DNA from: [Clostridium] methylpentosum DSM 5476
GTDB taxonomy: Bacteria; Bacillota; Clostridia; Oscillospirales; Ruminococcaceae
Reading direction: 5' to 3'
DNA length: 45,245 nt
NCBI GenBank assembly: GCA_000158655.1
Contig: EQ973344.1
Location: 674,954-720,198, forward strand
Under the pieces are notes generated by a model, which saw only the letters and a program-made list of their open reading frames with translations, had not been told where the DNA came from and did no database searches. Within the stretch, counting starts at the first letter, position 1. Every line of letters begins with the position of its first letter. The translations under genes and the position numbers were made by a program. Of the stretch, positions 28,201 through 38,147 are shown in pieces.

Positions 28201-29760
28201 GGAGTCCTCAAAGATGCAGCTCCCGTTGTTCTGTTTCATGAGCTCGCGCAGAGTGACACAGGCGCCGTTCTCCACTGTGACCTCGTGATCGAGCATGTTG
28301 TCCTCCCAGAAATCGATGACCTTCTGGACGCCGCGCTCATTGTAGTAGTCAATCGCGTAGGTGCGGTTGTTCATCGTGACGGTTTCGCCGCCCGAGGTGA
28401 CCTGACCCGAGCCCTCGCGGTAGACGTTGACGAGCACATAGCTCTGCCCTTCGCCGAGCGGGCCGGCCTTGTCCATCGCCGCCTGGAGGTCCGCTGTGCT
28501 CACCTCGTAGAGATACTGCCAGTCATCCATGAAGCGGCGGCCGTTTTCATCCTCGTAATAGAGGTTGCCTTGGCTGTCAGTCTTGGGAATGTTGATGCCG
28601 TAGGTGTCGGTGCGCATTACCTTTTGCAGCTCGTAGTAATAGTCCCCGTCTGCCTGGGTGACAGCTGAGGCGATATCCCCCTCTTTGAGTACGGTGCAGC
28701 TTGCGGTGATGTCGTTGCCCGCACTGTCGGTGACCACATAGACGGTGGTGGAGCTCTGTCCCCAGGGAGTTTCAGTGACCTGGGTTTCGGTGGTAATCGT
28801 CACATCCTGCAGCTGTTTCCTTGTGGCACTATCCACCGCGATCGGCTCGGTGATTGTGGTCAGGGTGTCTTCGGTGATACCCTGGGCCTCCTGTCACCTG
28901 CCGTCGCGCTTGATCAGATACTCAGTGCCCGGCACACCGGCGGAATACCCTGCATAGCTGCCGTCCGACTCGGTTTGTTCGGTGGCGGTGAGCGGTGTGA
29001 GGGAGTCAAACACAAGCGACCCATCGGCATTTTGCACCGCGAACGTCGCACCCACCAGTTTTTCGGTGAAGAGGAAGGAGGCGCTGCGGTCGGAGTCGTT
29101 GAGGTTGATGGTGTTAAAGGTGTCCTTGACCCGCTGCGCAGGGAGGGACAGGGTGACCGACTCGGCGGTGAGATCCTCTTGCGAAATGTTCTGGATGGCC
29201 GAGGTCAGCTGCTGTTGCTGTTCGTCGTCATTGGGGTCGACCGTGTCGATGACGAGCGGCCAGTGAGCGGTCATGGTGATGTCGACCTTAAAATCTGTCC
29301 CGTCTCCTTTGCCCACCTGGTTGGCGGTGTAGAGAGCTTGGGAGAGCACCCGCACCCACGCCTCGGTGCCCCAGCCCGCGTAGGAGGCGATGGTGTTGTC
29401 GTAGTTGTTGCCGTCGGCGAGCATGGTGAGCTCTACTCCGCCGAATCCAGCTTCATAGAGTTCTTCAATGCTCTGGGAAACGAGATTTAAGTACTCCTCC
29501 GACTGCACGACAGAGTAACCTTTTTCCGAGAGCTCGGCGAGCTGTTCGCTGGTCAGCCCTGCGCCGGCGTCGGGGAACCAGTAGCGGGCCATCGGCTTTG
29601 CATCGGTGTTGGAAGCGGGGTCTAGGAACGCTTCGAGCACCTCGGAACAGGGGGTGGAATCCCCCGCCGCAAAGGCGGAGCCGCCCGCCAAAGCGCTTGC
29701 CCCCATCGCGAGGGAAAGGAGCAGCGCCAAGATGCGCTTGGGTTGGTGTTTGCTGATCAT
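25282..29760 (-). pseudogene. GH106-like alpha-L-rhamnosidase (subgroup A) interrupted by one in-frame TGA
   Basis: From an ATG at 29760 (after AAAGGAGG) one frame runs 1492 codons to 25282, broken only by TGA at 28894-28896 (codon 289). Before the TGA are the signal peptide, MARYWFPDAGAG (about 57) and GGVELTML. After it the same frame continues with TTITEPIAV, IFEDSLE (E522), YLSMEAIT and GINRVILHGTPF. The jelly-roll, three FIVAR-like repeats, SPKTGD (about 1461), a hydrophobic helix and KKHRSK follow. The front piece alone, 288 residues, cannot be a working enzyme. A GTG at 28836 could restart translation but would lack a signal peptide. Explanations are a recent nonsense mutation, a sequencing error or stop readthrough. 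Without the stop it would be a normal member of the set. Confidence 0.8.
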
Positions 29761-29802
29761 GTTGCTTTCCTCCTTTTCAGATGGCAGTTGCCATATGTTT
29801 CC

Positions 29803-29863
29803 AGTGTACAGTGTGTAGCCCAATTCCTCAATGGGACAATGTTTCGATTTGTGGTGATTTTTA
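29803..29863 (-). promoter_or_regulatory. Promoter with shared activator-type box before the interrupted GH106 gene
   Basis: The box at 29834-29863 (GGACA then GATTTGTGGT then TTTTTA) matches the box at 25070-25099 without gaps. A TACACT -10 (29803-29808) lies at exactly the same 25-bp distance. An alternative reading with TTGTCC as the -35 and TACACA as the -10 is also possible. Confidence 0.6.
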
Positions 29864-29964
29864 CGGTGGTTTACATCTTGCTGAAAAACTACCAGAGATC
29901 AAAAAATAATCCTATCGAACCTTCTGTCCGGCAGTGTTACACTGAATTTGCCCGAAGAAAATCC

Positions 29965-29992
29965 TTGTAATCGATTTGCTTTGTGATATAAT
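29965..29992 (+). promoter_or_regulatory. Promoter of the two-component system
   Basis: TTGTAA (29965-29970) and TATAAT (29987-29992) are 16 bp apart, upstream of the response regulator start at 30059. The leader is about 60 bp. Confidence 0.6.
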
Positions 29993-30058
29993 AGGGTCTC
30001 AGATAGAACTCAGACCATATTTTTGTGAACAACGACGAATGGATACTAAGGTGATACA

Positions 30059-31618
30059 ATGAAATTACTGATTGTGGAAGACGAACAGGCAACCCGTGAA
30101 GGGATGCTGCAGCTGGTGGATTGGAAGTCACTGGGGATTTTGGAGGTACAGTCTGCCGAGAACGGGGAACAGGGAATCCAGATTTCCCGGCGCTTTCGGC
30201 CTGACATCGTGATGACCGACGTGCGGATGCCCCGGATGGGCGGGATTGAGATGGCAGTCAAGCTGCGCAGCTTTTTGCCCGCCTGCCGGATCATCTTTGT
30301 GAGCGCCTACTCTGACAAGGCGTACTACAAGGCGGCCATTCGGCTCAAAGCGGTGAGCTATCTCGAAAAACCGATCTCCATCCCCGAGCTCGAGCAGGTT
30401 GTGTCCGAGGCAGTTGCAGAGAGCCGGGAGCTCAGGCGCAGGGAGCAAACCGAACTGCGCCAGATGCAGCAGGATTTACAGCAGGTAGCCGCCTCACTGA
30501 CCCTGCCCGGCAACCGCGCGGAATGCGAGCGAACGCTCGGTGAGTGCGGCTGGAAGGAAACGCTTAAAACCCATCGCTGCATCACCACATTGCTGGTGAA
30601 GCTCCGCGCCGAGCAGGAGGCCGACGGTTTGATCTGGAGGACGCTCGCAGAGGCAGTGGAGCAGATGGTGGAGCCGCTCAATCTCCGGTTTCTCTGCGTG
30701 CCCAAACACGCAGACTGCCTGGTCCTGCATTTGTTCTCCCCCGCGCCGCTCCACCGCTCCACCCTGCAGCTGCTCTGCAACTGCATTGGGGAGTGCCTTG
30801 CGGGGCTGTACCCTTACCACATTTCGGTGGGGTTGCCCGCCGAAGGGATTGCCAAAGCCTACGAGTCGTACCACTCTGCGGTGATTGTACAGCAACAGGC
30901 GTTTTACGAGCCGTTCGGAGCAGTGCTGTTTGCACAGGGAGAGCGGGAAGCAGAGTTCGCCCCTTATGACGACCAGCAAATCCGGCGGGCCTTCGCCGCG
31001 TCGGTTCAGCAGCTGGACCAGGAGGCCGCGCTGCGCGAGGTGCAGGGGTGGTACGAACAGCTCAAAACCGTCCGGTATCCCATTGTCAGCAAAGTCAAAG
31101 CCACCTATTACGAGCTGATCGCCCAGGTCTTTCAGGCGGCCGACAGCCGTCACCTCCCGCTGCGGGAGGGGGAAGAGCAGCCGGAGCAGGCGTGGATTTC
31201 GGTGGTTGCCCCCTACAACCTCGACGAACTGCACAACTACCTCACCCACAGGCTCACCCAGTTTTTCTCCGCCTGTGAGGACAGCCGCAGCGCCCCTTCC
31301 CGCATTCTCATGATCAAGGACTATATCAGCAAGCACTATGCCGACAGCCTGCTCTCGGTCAAGACAATCGGGGACGCAGTGTCAATGTCCGCCTCCCATC
31401 TCTGCGTTGTTTTCAAACGGGAAACCGGGGTCACGGTCAATCAGTACCTCACCGATCTGCGGATTGAGCGCGCTAAGCAGTATTTGCAGGAGACCACCCT
31501 GAGCGCGGCGGAAATCGGCGCGCGGGTCGGTTACAAGGACAACAGTTATTTCGGGCGCATTTTTCGCAAAACAGTTGGCAAGACGCCCAACGAGTACAGG
31601 GAGGAATGGAATCAATGA
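30059..31618 (+). CDS. YesN-like response regulator (REC plus AraC-type HTH)
   Basis: A receiver domain (1-120) has the acidic pocket ED at 7-8, the phosphorylation site D54 in VMTDVRMP, and the conserved lysine K104 in YLEKP. A variable central region follows. An AraC-type DNA-binding domain ends the 519-residue protein, with KTIGDAVSMSASHLCVVFKR and IGARVGYKDNSYFGRIFRK. This architecture defines the YesN group, which regulates carbohydrate genes in Firmicutes; in Bacillus subtilis YesMN is tied to rhamnogalacturonan use. The ATG is preceded by AAGGTG. Its stop overlaps the kinase start by four bases (ATGA), so the pair is translationally coupled. Likely targets are the GH106 genes on both sides. 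Confidence 0.93.
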   Translation: MKLLIVEDEQATREGMLQLVDWKSLGILEVQSAENGEQGIQISRRFRPDIVMTDVRMPRMGGIEMAVKLRSFLPACRIIFVSAYSDKAYYKAAIRLKAVSYLEKPISIPELEQVVSEAVAESRELRRREQTELRQMQQDLQQVAASLTLPGNRAECERTLGECGWKETLKTHRCITTLLVKLRAEQEADGLIWRTLAEAVEQMVEPLNLRFLCVPKHADCLVLHLFSPAPLHRSTLQLLCNCIGECLAGLYPYHISVGLPAEGIAKAYESYHSAVIVQQQAFYEPFGAVLFAQGEREAEFAPYDDQQIRRAFAASVQQLDQEAALREVQGWYEQLKTVRYPIVSKVKATYYELIAQVFQAADSRHLPLREGEEQPEQAWISVVAPYNLDELHNYLTHRLTQFFSACEDSRSAPSRILMIKDYISKHYADSLLSVKTIGDAVSMSASHLCVVFKRETGVTVNQYLTDLRIERAKQYLQETTLSAAEIGARVGYKDNSYFGRIFRKTVGKTPNEYREEWNQ

Positions 31619-33453
31619 AAAAACTTCTGAGTTTTTTTCAGAAGGACATTAAAATTCGCAATCGGCTGATCTTGTCCAACCTCATCCTGATCGTCGTCCC
31701 GATCACCATTGTCACTCTGCTGTTTGGAGGGCGCTTTTTAACCATGATCCGCGACAACGTGCTCGATGAGCAAAAGCTGTCCTCCTTGCAGGTGTCGAGT
31801 CAGACCGACTCGATCGTCACGCAGATCACCAGTGTCTGCGACGCAGCGTACAACGACTCCAATCTCTCCCGCTTCCTCACGGTGACGGATGAGGGCTGGG
31901 AAACATTTCTCGGCGATCCGGCCACCTACGACGCGCTCGAGAGCTACCAGGGAATTCTGCGCTCCAACCTTGTGGAAAACGTCAAGAGCATCAAAATTTA
32001 TTCGGACGCCCCTGTCAATCTGCTCAACGCCCCGTTTGGCGGGGAACGTGACGAGCTGTTCGCCCCCCTTTCCTATATCGAGGGAAGCCCCTGGCAGAGC
32101 GCATTTTTCAGCCTGCCGGGCAACCTCCTCTACGCGCCGCGCCAGCTCCTCAACAGCTGGGAACAGCAGGACTGCGGGGAGATTGCGATTGTCCGCCGGT
32201 TCCGTTATTTTCAGGGGGATATTCTCAAGGAGTCCTACATCGCGGTCTACCAGTCTGCCGAAGCAATAGAGCAGTCGCTGCGGGACGGCATGTCCGGCAG
32301 CCGGGGAATCGCTTATTTGATCGATAGCCAGAACAACCTGGTCGCAACCAGCCAACTGGATCCGTCGGAACCGCTCCCCTGGTACCTCAGCTATGAGGAG
32401 GCAGAACAATCACTCGACACCCAAGGGGAATTCCGGCTCGTGGAGCTGAACGGAGAGGAGCTGTATGCATCCTGCCGCGAAATCCCTCACAGCGGATGGA
32501 GGCTGGTGTGGATGATCCCCCGCAGCGACATCTTAGAGGACAGCCGCTCCTTGGCGTTTCAGTTTGTGGGGAGTTACGCCGCGCTCATGGTGCTCGCGAT
32601 GCTCATCGGCGTGCTGCTCTCCGGCACGATCATCACCCGCATCCATTCGCTCAAAAGGCAGATGGAGTCGGTCAAATCCGAGCATCCCGCCCCTCTGCCC
32701 GGCGACCCGGGCAAGGATGAGATCGGGGACCTGATCGCCACCTACAACTACATGGCGGGGCGGATCAACACTCTCATTCAGGACAGGCTGAGCACGGCGG
32801 AGGAACTCAACAAGGTGAAAATCGAAGCGCTGCGCGCCCAAATTGATCCGCATTTTCTCTACAACACCCTTGATATGATCAACTGGTACGCCAAAAACGG
32901 AAAAAATCAGGAGGTGTCCGATGCAGTGCTCGCCCTTTCTCGGTTCTACCGCCTCACCCTCAACAAGGGCAACCTGATGGGCAGGGTAAGGGATGAACTC
33001 GAGCACGTCACCCTCTATGTCCAGCTCATGAATATGCGCTCGGGCAACCGGATCGATTTCCTCGTCGACGTGCCGGACGAGATGATGGAGTACAAGATCC
33101 CCATGATCATCTTCCAGCCAATCGTCGAAAATGCGATTCAGCACGGCATTTTCGAAAAACCGACTCAGGAGGGGACGGTCACGCTCACCGGGTGGATGGA
33201 GGAGGGATCGCTGCACTTTCTCGTGTCAGATGACGGGGTGGGGATGGAAGAAAAACAGGTGTCCACCCTGCTCACTGAAAAAAGCGGCATCGGGGTGTAC
33301 AACACCAACCGGCGGCTGCAGATCTGCTATCCTGGCACTGATGCGGGCCTGCGGTTTTCCAGCCAGAAATACCTCGGCACCGAGGTGGAATTCTGTATTC
33401 CAACAAGCGAAGCGGATTCTTCCGGCGAATTTCAGACTGAGGAGCCACTGTAA
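31615..33453 (+). CDS. YesM-like sensor histidine kinase
   Basis: The start at 31615 sits ten bases after AGGGAGG; an in-frame ATG at 31606 is too close to that site. The 612-residue kinase has a transmembrane helix (about 17-38) and an extracellular sensor domain (about 45-310). A second helix (about 317-339) and a HAMP linker follow. The His_kinase motif AQIDPHFLYNTLD places the phosphorylated histidine near H413. The ATPase domain has the N box (FQPIVENAIQHGI), DDGVGM, and SGIGVYNTNRRL. Such kinases usually sense extracellular sugars or oligosaccharides, often with a solute-binding protein, none of which is seen here. It pairs with the response regulator immediately upstream. Confidence 0.93.
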   Translation: MKKLLSFFQKDIKIRNRLILSNLILIVVPITIVTLLFGGRFLTMIRDNVLDEQKLSSLQVSSQTDSIVTQITSVCDAAYNDSNLSRFLTVTDEGWETFLGDPATYDALESYQGILRSNLVENVKSIKIYSDAPVNLLNAPFGGERDELFAPLSYIEGSPWQSAFFSLPGNLLYAPRQLLNSWEQQDCGEIAIVRRFRYFQGDILKESYIAVYQSAEAIEQSLRDGMSGSRGIAYLIDSQNNLVATSQLDPSEPLPWYLSYEEAEQSLDTQGEFRLVELNGEELYASCREIPHSGWRLVWMIPRSDILEDSRSLAFQFVGSYAALMVLAMLIGVLLSGTIITRIHSLKRQMESVKSEHPAPLPGDPGKDEIGDLIATYNYMAGRINTLIQDRLSTAEELNKVKIEALRAQIDPHFLYNTLDMINWYAKNGKNQEVSDAVLALSRFYRLTLNKGNLMGRVRDELEHVTLYVQLMNMRSGNRIDFLVDVPDEMMEYKIPMIIFQPIVENAIQHGIFEKPTQEGTVTLTGWMEEGSLHFLVSDDGVGMEEKQVSTLLTEKSGIGVYNTNRRLQICYPGTDAGLRFSSQKYLGTEVEFCIPTSEADSSGEFQTEEPL

Positions 33454-33455
33454 AA

Positions 33456-33523
33456 CAGGTCATCATAAGACGCAATCAGGTCATGAGAGCTCATTGTCAA
33501 CTTCCAGCGGAACATGCTAAGAT
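33456..33523 (+). promoter_or_regulatory. Promoter with CAGGTCAT direct repeat before the sixth GH106 gene
   Basis: CAGGTCAT occurs at 33456-33463 and 33477-33484, a 21-bp period equal to two helical turns, as expected for tandem AraC-type half sites. Ten bases later come TTGTCA (33494-33499) and, after 18 bp, TAAGAT (33518-33523). The second repeat abuts the -35, a class II activation layout. Confidence 0.5.
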
Positions 33524-33602
33524 GAAATTATCCAGTTATTTGCAAAAAAATGATGGATATCGATACAAATTGACTAATGTCAAGCAAAAAGGAGGAAACA
33601 AG

Positions 33603-36600
33603 ATGAAAAAATCCAAGCTCATTGCCGCGGTGCTCGCCGCAGCGATGACCCTGACCACCCTGTCCGCCGCCTTCCCTGCAAGCGCTGCGGCAGATCTCTC
33701 TCCAGGGGCGGTCGTCTCAGCCTTCCAAAACCCGAACTATCAGCAGAAGCCGATGGCGCGGATGTGGTTCCCCGACGCGGGCGCCGGGATCGACGAGTAC
33801 GACACGATTGAAAAACAGATCCTGGCGCTCGCTGACGGAGGCTTTGGCGGCGTTGAGGTGACCATGATGGTCAACGGCTCCAACATGAACAACGAGGACG
33901 CCAAGCTCGTCGGCTGGGGAACCCCTGCCTATCAGAGTCTGCTCAAAAAGGTGCTTCGGGCGGCAGAAAAGGTGGAGGGTGGATTTATCGTCGACATCAC
34001 CATCACCGCCCACTGGCCGACTGTGATCAACAACGTGGACCCCAACGATGCGGCGGCCTCACAGGAACTCTCCTACCAGTACAAAAAGGTGACGGCGGAG
34101 GATATCGGAACCATCACCTCTTTGCCGCTGCCGGAGCAGAAAATCTCCCGCAAAAACGACGGCCTTCCCACCATGTACTTCCTCTACACCGACACCTTTG
34201 TTTCGGCGGCGCTTGCCAAAGTCGTTGACATGAAGGAAGTGACCTCGGGCGGCGGAGGCGGCGGCTGGCCGGGCGGCGGAGAATTCCCCGGCGGGCAGCC
34301 AATGGCAGCGGATGCAGAGACTACCTATGCGCCTGTCTTCGAGTTCGACTCGGTGATCGACCTGACCGACAGCACGTCTGTCATCGAGGGCGCGGGCTAT
34401 GCAGCTGGTGTTCCTGATGAGGCGGCGTGGAACGAATACTATGCTGGCGTTGGCAGCTATCAGGAAAACATTGTGGACGTCTACGGTGAAGAAACCACCG
34501 AAGAGGCCTGCGCGGACAGCTTTAACGGCAAGATTGACAGCGAGGGCAACCGCCTGCGCATGGCGAACTGGCAGAATTTCTACCAGACCGACCTCACCGG
34601 AGTGGATGTGCTCGAAGATTACACCCCCTCTGAAGGGGAGGAGCTCCAGGTGGGCGACTACGTGCTCGTCGGCCTCTACCGCCGCGGCACCGGACAGGTC
34701 ATGTCGGACGGACCGTTCGGCGGAACCTCCAATCCGATGGCGGGCAGCGCGTTTGTCACCAACTACTTCTGCTCAGACGGAGTGGACGCAATCACCACCT
34801 ATTGGAACAAAAACCTGCTCGACGACGAGCTTGTCGAGCTGCTCAAACAGAACGGTTCGAGCATCTTTGAGGACTCAATCGAAGCGAGCTTCAGCTCGAG
34901 CGCCTGGTCCTACAACCTCATTGACGAAATGGAGCAAGACGGCTACCAGTATACAACCGAACTCCCCCTCGTCAAAGCGCTCGGCGCCTCTTCCTTTGAC
35001 GACAGTGCGATCACGGCTGAAATCGGGCAGGACTACAATCTGCTCATGGGCCGGATGTACGAGCAAAAGCACGCTGCGCCCATCATGGAGTGGGCCAAGG
35101 GCTTCAACTACACCTACCGCGCGCAGCCCTATTCCCTGGCCGGTCTTGACGTGGGCAGCGCTTCAGCCGCCATCGACATCCCTGAAGGCGACAACGGCGC
35201 AAAGGGCGACGGATTGCGCTACATGGCGTCGGCTGTCAACATGGGAGACAAACAGTACTTCTCCATGGAAGCAGTCACCGCGACCGGCAACCTGCGGATG
35301 AACTGGGCGGACATCGCAACCGAAGTCGCGCAGAACTACTCGGACGGCGTCAACCACGCGATTCTGCACGGCACCCCCTACTCCAAGAACTACAACGGCT
35401 TTGACGCCAACTGGCCCGGCTGGATGGCGTTCGGCAACTGCTTCGCGGGCTCCTACACCTATCGCCAGACCTACTGGGATGACGTCAATGACCTGGCTGA
35501 CTTTATGGCGCGCAACCAGGCAGTCCTGCAGGAGGGCACTGCCAAGGTAGATCTCGTCTTCCTCAAGGACAAGACCACCACGTTCAGCACCAGCACAGGC
35601 AACGATTTCCAGACCCTGCTCAACAGCGGCTACTCCTACAACATGCTCAGCGAGGGCCTGTTCAACCTCGAAAACGCCAAGGTGACCGGCGGCGTCCTCT
35701 GTGAAAATGGGCCGGCTTACAAAGCGCTCGTCTTTGATCAGGTGTCCACCATCTCGACTCAGGCAATGGCCTCAGTCCTCGAGTACGCGCAGGCGGGCTT
35801 GCCGGTCATCCTCTACAAGAGCAATCCCAGCAATATTTACGGCTCGGATTCCGAAACCAACAGCGATGCGGCCATGCTCGCTCTTTACGACGAGCTGCTG
35901 ACCCTCTCCAATGTGAAATCTGTTTCGACTGAAGAGGAACTCCTCGCCGCTCTTGAGGAGCTCGGAGTGACTTCCTACGCCTCCTACGACCTGCCTTACC
36001 TCGAAACCTCCCACTATGTAGACGAAGAGGACGGTTCCAATTTCTACTACATCTTCAACAACCCCGCGTCCTGTGTCAGCAACACCGGCATGTCGGCGGG
36101 CAAAAATCTCTCCTTCAAAAACGGCGACGCGATTGAAGGCAGCATCACCCTCACCGGCGAGGGCATTCCCTACACCCTAGACGCCTGGACAGGCGAAGTC
36201 ACCCCGATCGGCAATTACATCGACAACGGCGACGGCACCATCACGACAAACGTCTCCCTCACCGGCGGCAGCTCGACCATCATCGGCATTCTCAAAAACA
36301 CCGACGGCCTGACCCAGCCCACCCAGGGCAGCGCAGTGAGCGCGGACGGCGGCCAGGTGGTCTATCAGGACGGCGAGCTCGTGTTCCGTTCCAACGAGGC
36401 GGGCAATCACCAGGTTGAGCTCGCAGATGGTTCGAGCAAGACCGTTTATGTCCCGTCCTCGCTGGAGACAGTCGACCTGAGCGGTGAGGGCTGGACTCTG
36501 GTCCTCGAGAGCTGGGGTCCTGATACCTCGGAGGAAAACATTCAGGGCTCTGCGCAGTCGGACGGCATCGCGGATCAGTTTGAACACGTGATTTACAAAG

Positions 36601-37919
36601 ACCCGAGCAACTCGACCAAGACCTCAATCACCTTCGAAAACGTCGCGCTCGGAACCTGGTCGGAGCTCCAGCCGACTGACGAACAGCTTGAAACAATCGG
36701 CATGAGCGTTGAAACCATCCGCGAGAAACTCATTGCCCAGGGGCACAGCAACAAAACTGAAAACATCAATCCCATGGACTATGTCTCGGGTATTGGGCTC
36801 TACACCAAGACATTTACTCTGCCCGAGGGCTGGACCTCCTCAACCGGTGCGGTGATGAATCTGACCTACTCGCAGGACCAGATCACTAAAGTAATTGTCA
36901 ACGGCCACGAAATCACCACTGTCGACAACATTTCGGATCAACTCGACATCGGCAAATACCTCGTTGCGGGTGAGAATACGATTTCTGTCAAGCTCGCCTC
37001 CCCGCTTGCCAACCGCGCGATCATCGAGTCGTTTGCACTCGCGAGCGGCTCGGTCAACGGGCAGAACATGCAGATGAGCGGCAACAAGCCCGAGACGATC
37101 GGCCTCACTTCAGTCACCCTCACCCCGTATACCCAGATTGCCCTCAACGCACCCAACACTTCGATTCTCGACCAGGTCATCGCCTACGCAGACCAGGCAA
37201 TTGCTAGCGGCGAGCTCGACGGCGCGATCGGCTCGGTGCAGGATTCCTTCCTCGCTGCCTATGAAAACGCTGTGGCTGTGGCTGAAAACCCCGCATCCCA
37301 GGCACAGGTAGACGAGGCCTGGATCACCCTGATGAACGAAATCCACAAGCTCGGCTTCCAGGCAGGTGACAAGGAAGCGCTCGGCAAGCTTGTGAACTAC
37401 GCGAGCTCGCTTGATATGAGCCTGTACACAGACGGGCTCGCAAAAGACACCTTCCTGGCAGCTCTCGCCGCTGCGGAAGAGGTTCTCTCTGACCGCGACG
37501 CGCTCCAAGAAGAGGTGGAGACGGCACAGGACAGCCTGCTCGACGCCCTTGCCAACCTCCGCTACAAAGCGGACAAATCCATCCTCGAACAACTCCTCAC
37601 CCAGGCAAACGCAATTGACACCTCTGCCTACACCGCAGAGACAGTTGACGCATTTCACGCTGCAAAGGCAGCCTCGCAGGAGGTTTACCAGAATCCTGAG
37701 GCAGAGCAGGATGAAGTAGATCAAGCGGTCAGCAATCTTTCGGATGCGATTAACGCTCTGGAGATTCTGGAACCTGTCTCAACCGCCCCAGTTGCAGGTG
37801 ATTCCACAGCGGCAACAGGATCCTCCACTCCGAAAACAGGGGAAGCAACCCCAATTGCACTGGCGGCAGCACTCCTGCTGCTCAGCGGTTGTGCGATTTT
37901 CAAAAAACGTCGTCACTAA
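33603..37919 (+). CDS. GH106-like alpha-L-rhamnosidase, wall-anchored (subgroup A) with Gly/Trp/Pro loop
   Basis: The ATG at 33603 follows a near-perfect AAGGAGG, and the frame upstream of it is not part of the protein. The product is 1438 residues with a signal peptide ending ASA (about 28). It has MARMWFPDAGAG (about 51), GGVEVTMM, IFEDSIE (E427), YFSMEAVT (E556) and GVNHAILHGTPY. A Gly/Trp/Pro-rich loop (about 216-233, GGGGGGWPGGGEFPGG) recalls the one in the product at 20775. The jelly-roll region has YVSGIGLYTKTF and AGENTISVKL. Three FIVAR-like repeats, TPKTGE (1409), a hydrophobic segment and FKKRRH follow. It is the only GH106 gene on the plus strand and follows the sensor kinase by 149 bp without a terminator, so it may also receive operon readthrough. 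Confidence 0.86.
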   Translation: MKKSKLIAAVLAAAMTLTTLSAAFPASAAADLSPGAVVSAFQNPNYQQKPMARMWFPDAGAGIDEYDTIEKQILALADGGFGGVEVTMMVNGSNMNNEDAKLVGWGTPAYQSLLKKVLRAAEKVEGGFIVDITITAHWPTVINNVDPNDAAASQELSYQYKKVTAEDIGTITSLPLPEQKISRKNDGLPTMYFLYTDTFVSAALAKVVDMKEVTSGGGGGGWPGGGEFPGGQPMAADAETTYAPVFEFDSVIDLTDSTSVIEGAGYAAGVPDEAAWNEYYAGVGSYQENIVDVYGEETTEEACADSFNGKIDSEGNRLRMANWQNFYQTDLTGVDVLEDYTPSEGEELQVGDYVLVGLYRRGTGQVMSDGPFGGTSNPMAGSAFVTNYFCSDGVDAITTYWNKNLLDDELVELLKQNGSSIFEDSIEASFSSSAWSYNLIDEMEQDGYQYTTELPLVKALGASSFDDSAITAEIGQDYNLLMGRMYEQKHAAPIMEWAKGFNYTYRAQPYSLAGLDVGSASAAIDIPEGDNGAKGDGLRYMASAVNMGDKQYFSMEAVTATGNLRMNWADIATEVAQNYSDGVNHAILHGTPYSKNYNGFDANWPGWMAFGNCFAGSYTYRQTYWDDVNDLADFMARNQAVLQEGTAKVDLVFLKDKTTTFSTSTGNDFQTLLNSGYSYNMLSEGLFNLENAKVTGGVLCENGPAYKALVFDQVSTISTQAMASVLEYAQAGLPVILYKSNPSNIYGSDSETNSDAAMLALYDELLTLSNVKSVSTEEELLAALEELGVTSYASYDLPYLETSHYVDEEDGSNFYYIFNNPASCVSNTGMSAGKNLSFKNGDAIEGSITLTGEGIPYTLDAWTGEVTPIGNYIDNGDGTITTNVSLTGGSSTIIGILKNTDGLTQPTQGSAVSADGGQVVYQDGELVFRSNEAGNHQVELADGSSKTVYVPSSLETVDLSGEGWTLVLESWGPDTSEENIQGSAQSDGIADQFEHVIYKDPSNSTKTSITFENVALGTWSELQPTDEQLETIGMSVETIREKLIAQGHSNKTENINPMDYVSGIGLYTKTFTLPEGWTSSTGAVMNLTYSQDQITKVIVNGHEITTVDNISDQLDIGKYLVAGENTISVKLASPLANRAIIESFALASGSVNGQNMQMSGNKPETIGLTSVTLTPYTQIALNAPNTSILDQVIAYADQAIASGELDGAIGSVQDSFLAAYENAVAVAENPASQAQVDEAWITLMNEIHKLGFQAGDKEALGKLVNYASSLDMSLYTDGLAKDTFLAALAAAEEVLSDRDALQEEVETAQDSLLDALANLRYKADKSILEQLLTQANAIDTSAYTAETVDAFHAAKAASQEVYQNPEAEQDEVDQAVSNLSDAINALEILEPVSTAPVAGDSTAATGSSTPKTGEATPIALAAALLLLSGCAIFKKRRH

Positions 37920-37968
37920 TCCTTCATTTCCCTGCTCTCTAACAGCGCAGGAAGAAAAGAATAGAAAT

Positions 37969-38013
37969 AACGGAGCAACTGCCCCTCAAACGAGGTAGTT
38001 GCTCCGTTGTTTT
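37969..38013 (+). terminator. Strong rho-independent terminator of the plus-strand GH106 gene
   Basis: Perfect 12-bp arms AACGGAGCAACT and AGTTGCTCCGTT, with a nested CCTC/GAGG stem in the loop, are followed by GTTTTATTGTTT. Confidence 0.9.
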
Positions 38014-38147
38014 ATTGTTTGCTTTAGCGAAATAAAACCACCGGCTATGGCGGTGAGAATAAAAATCTTCAGACAAAAGAAATCCTCCTTTTGCTAAAAT
38101 AATTGAAGGTTTGGCGACCGCATTACAAAGCAAAAGGAGGAAATATA

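Noticed and set aside
27799-28668. 289-codon plus-strand frame opposite the interrupted GH106 gene
   Set aside because: Its opposite strand carries the conserved IFEDSLE region, so this is another shadow.
28894-28896. Selenocysteine or an alternative genetic code to explain the in-frame TGA
   Set aside because: GH106 has no known selenocysteine position, I see no SECIS-like argument, and TGA ends other genes here. A mutation or error is simpler.
37200-37760. The repeated C-terminal blocks as tandem DNA repeats or a CRISPR-like array
   Set aside because: The repeats are about 70-residue protein repeats of FIVAR type with diverged DNA, not short identical repeats with spacers. No CRISPR array is present.
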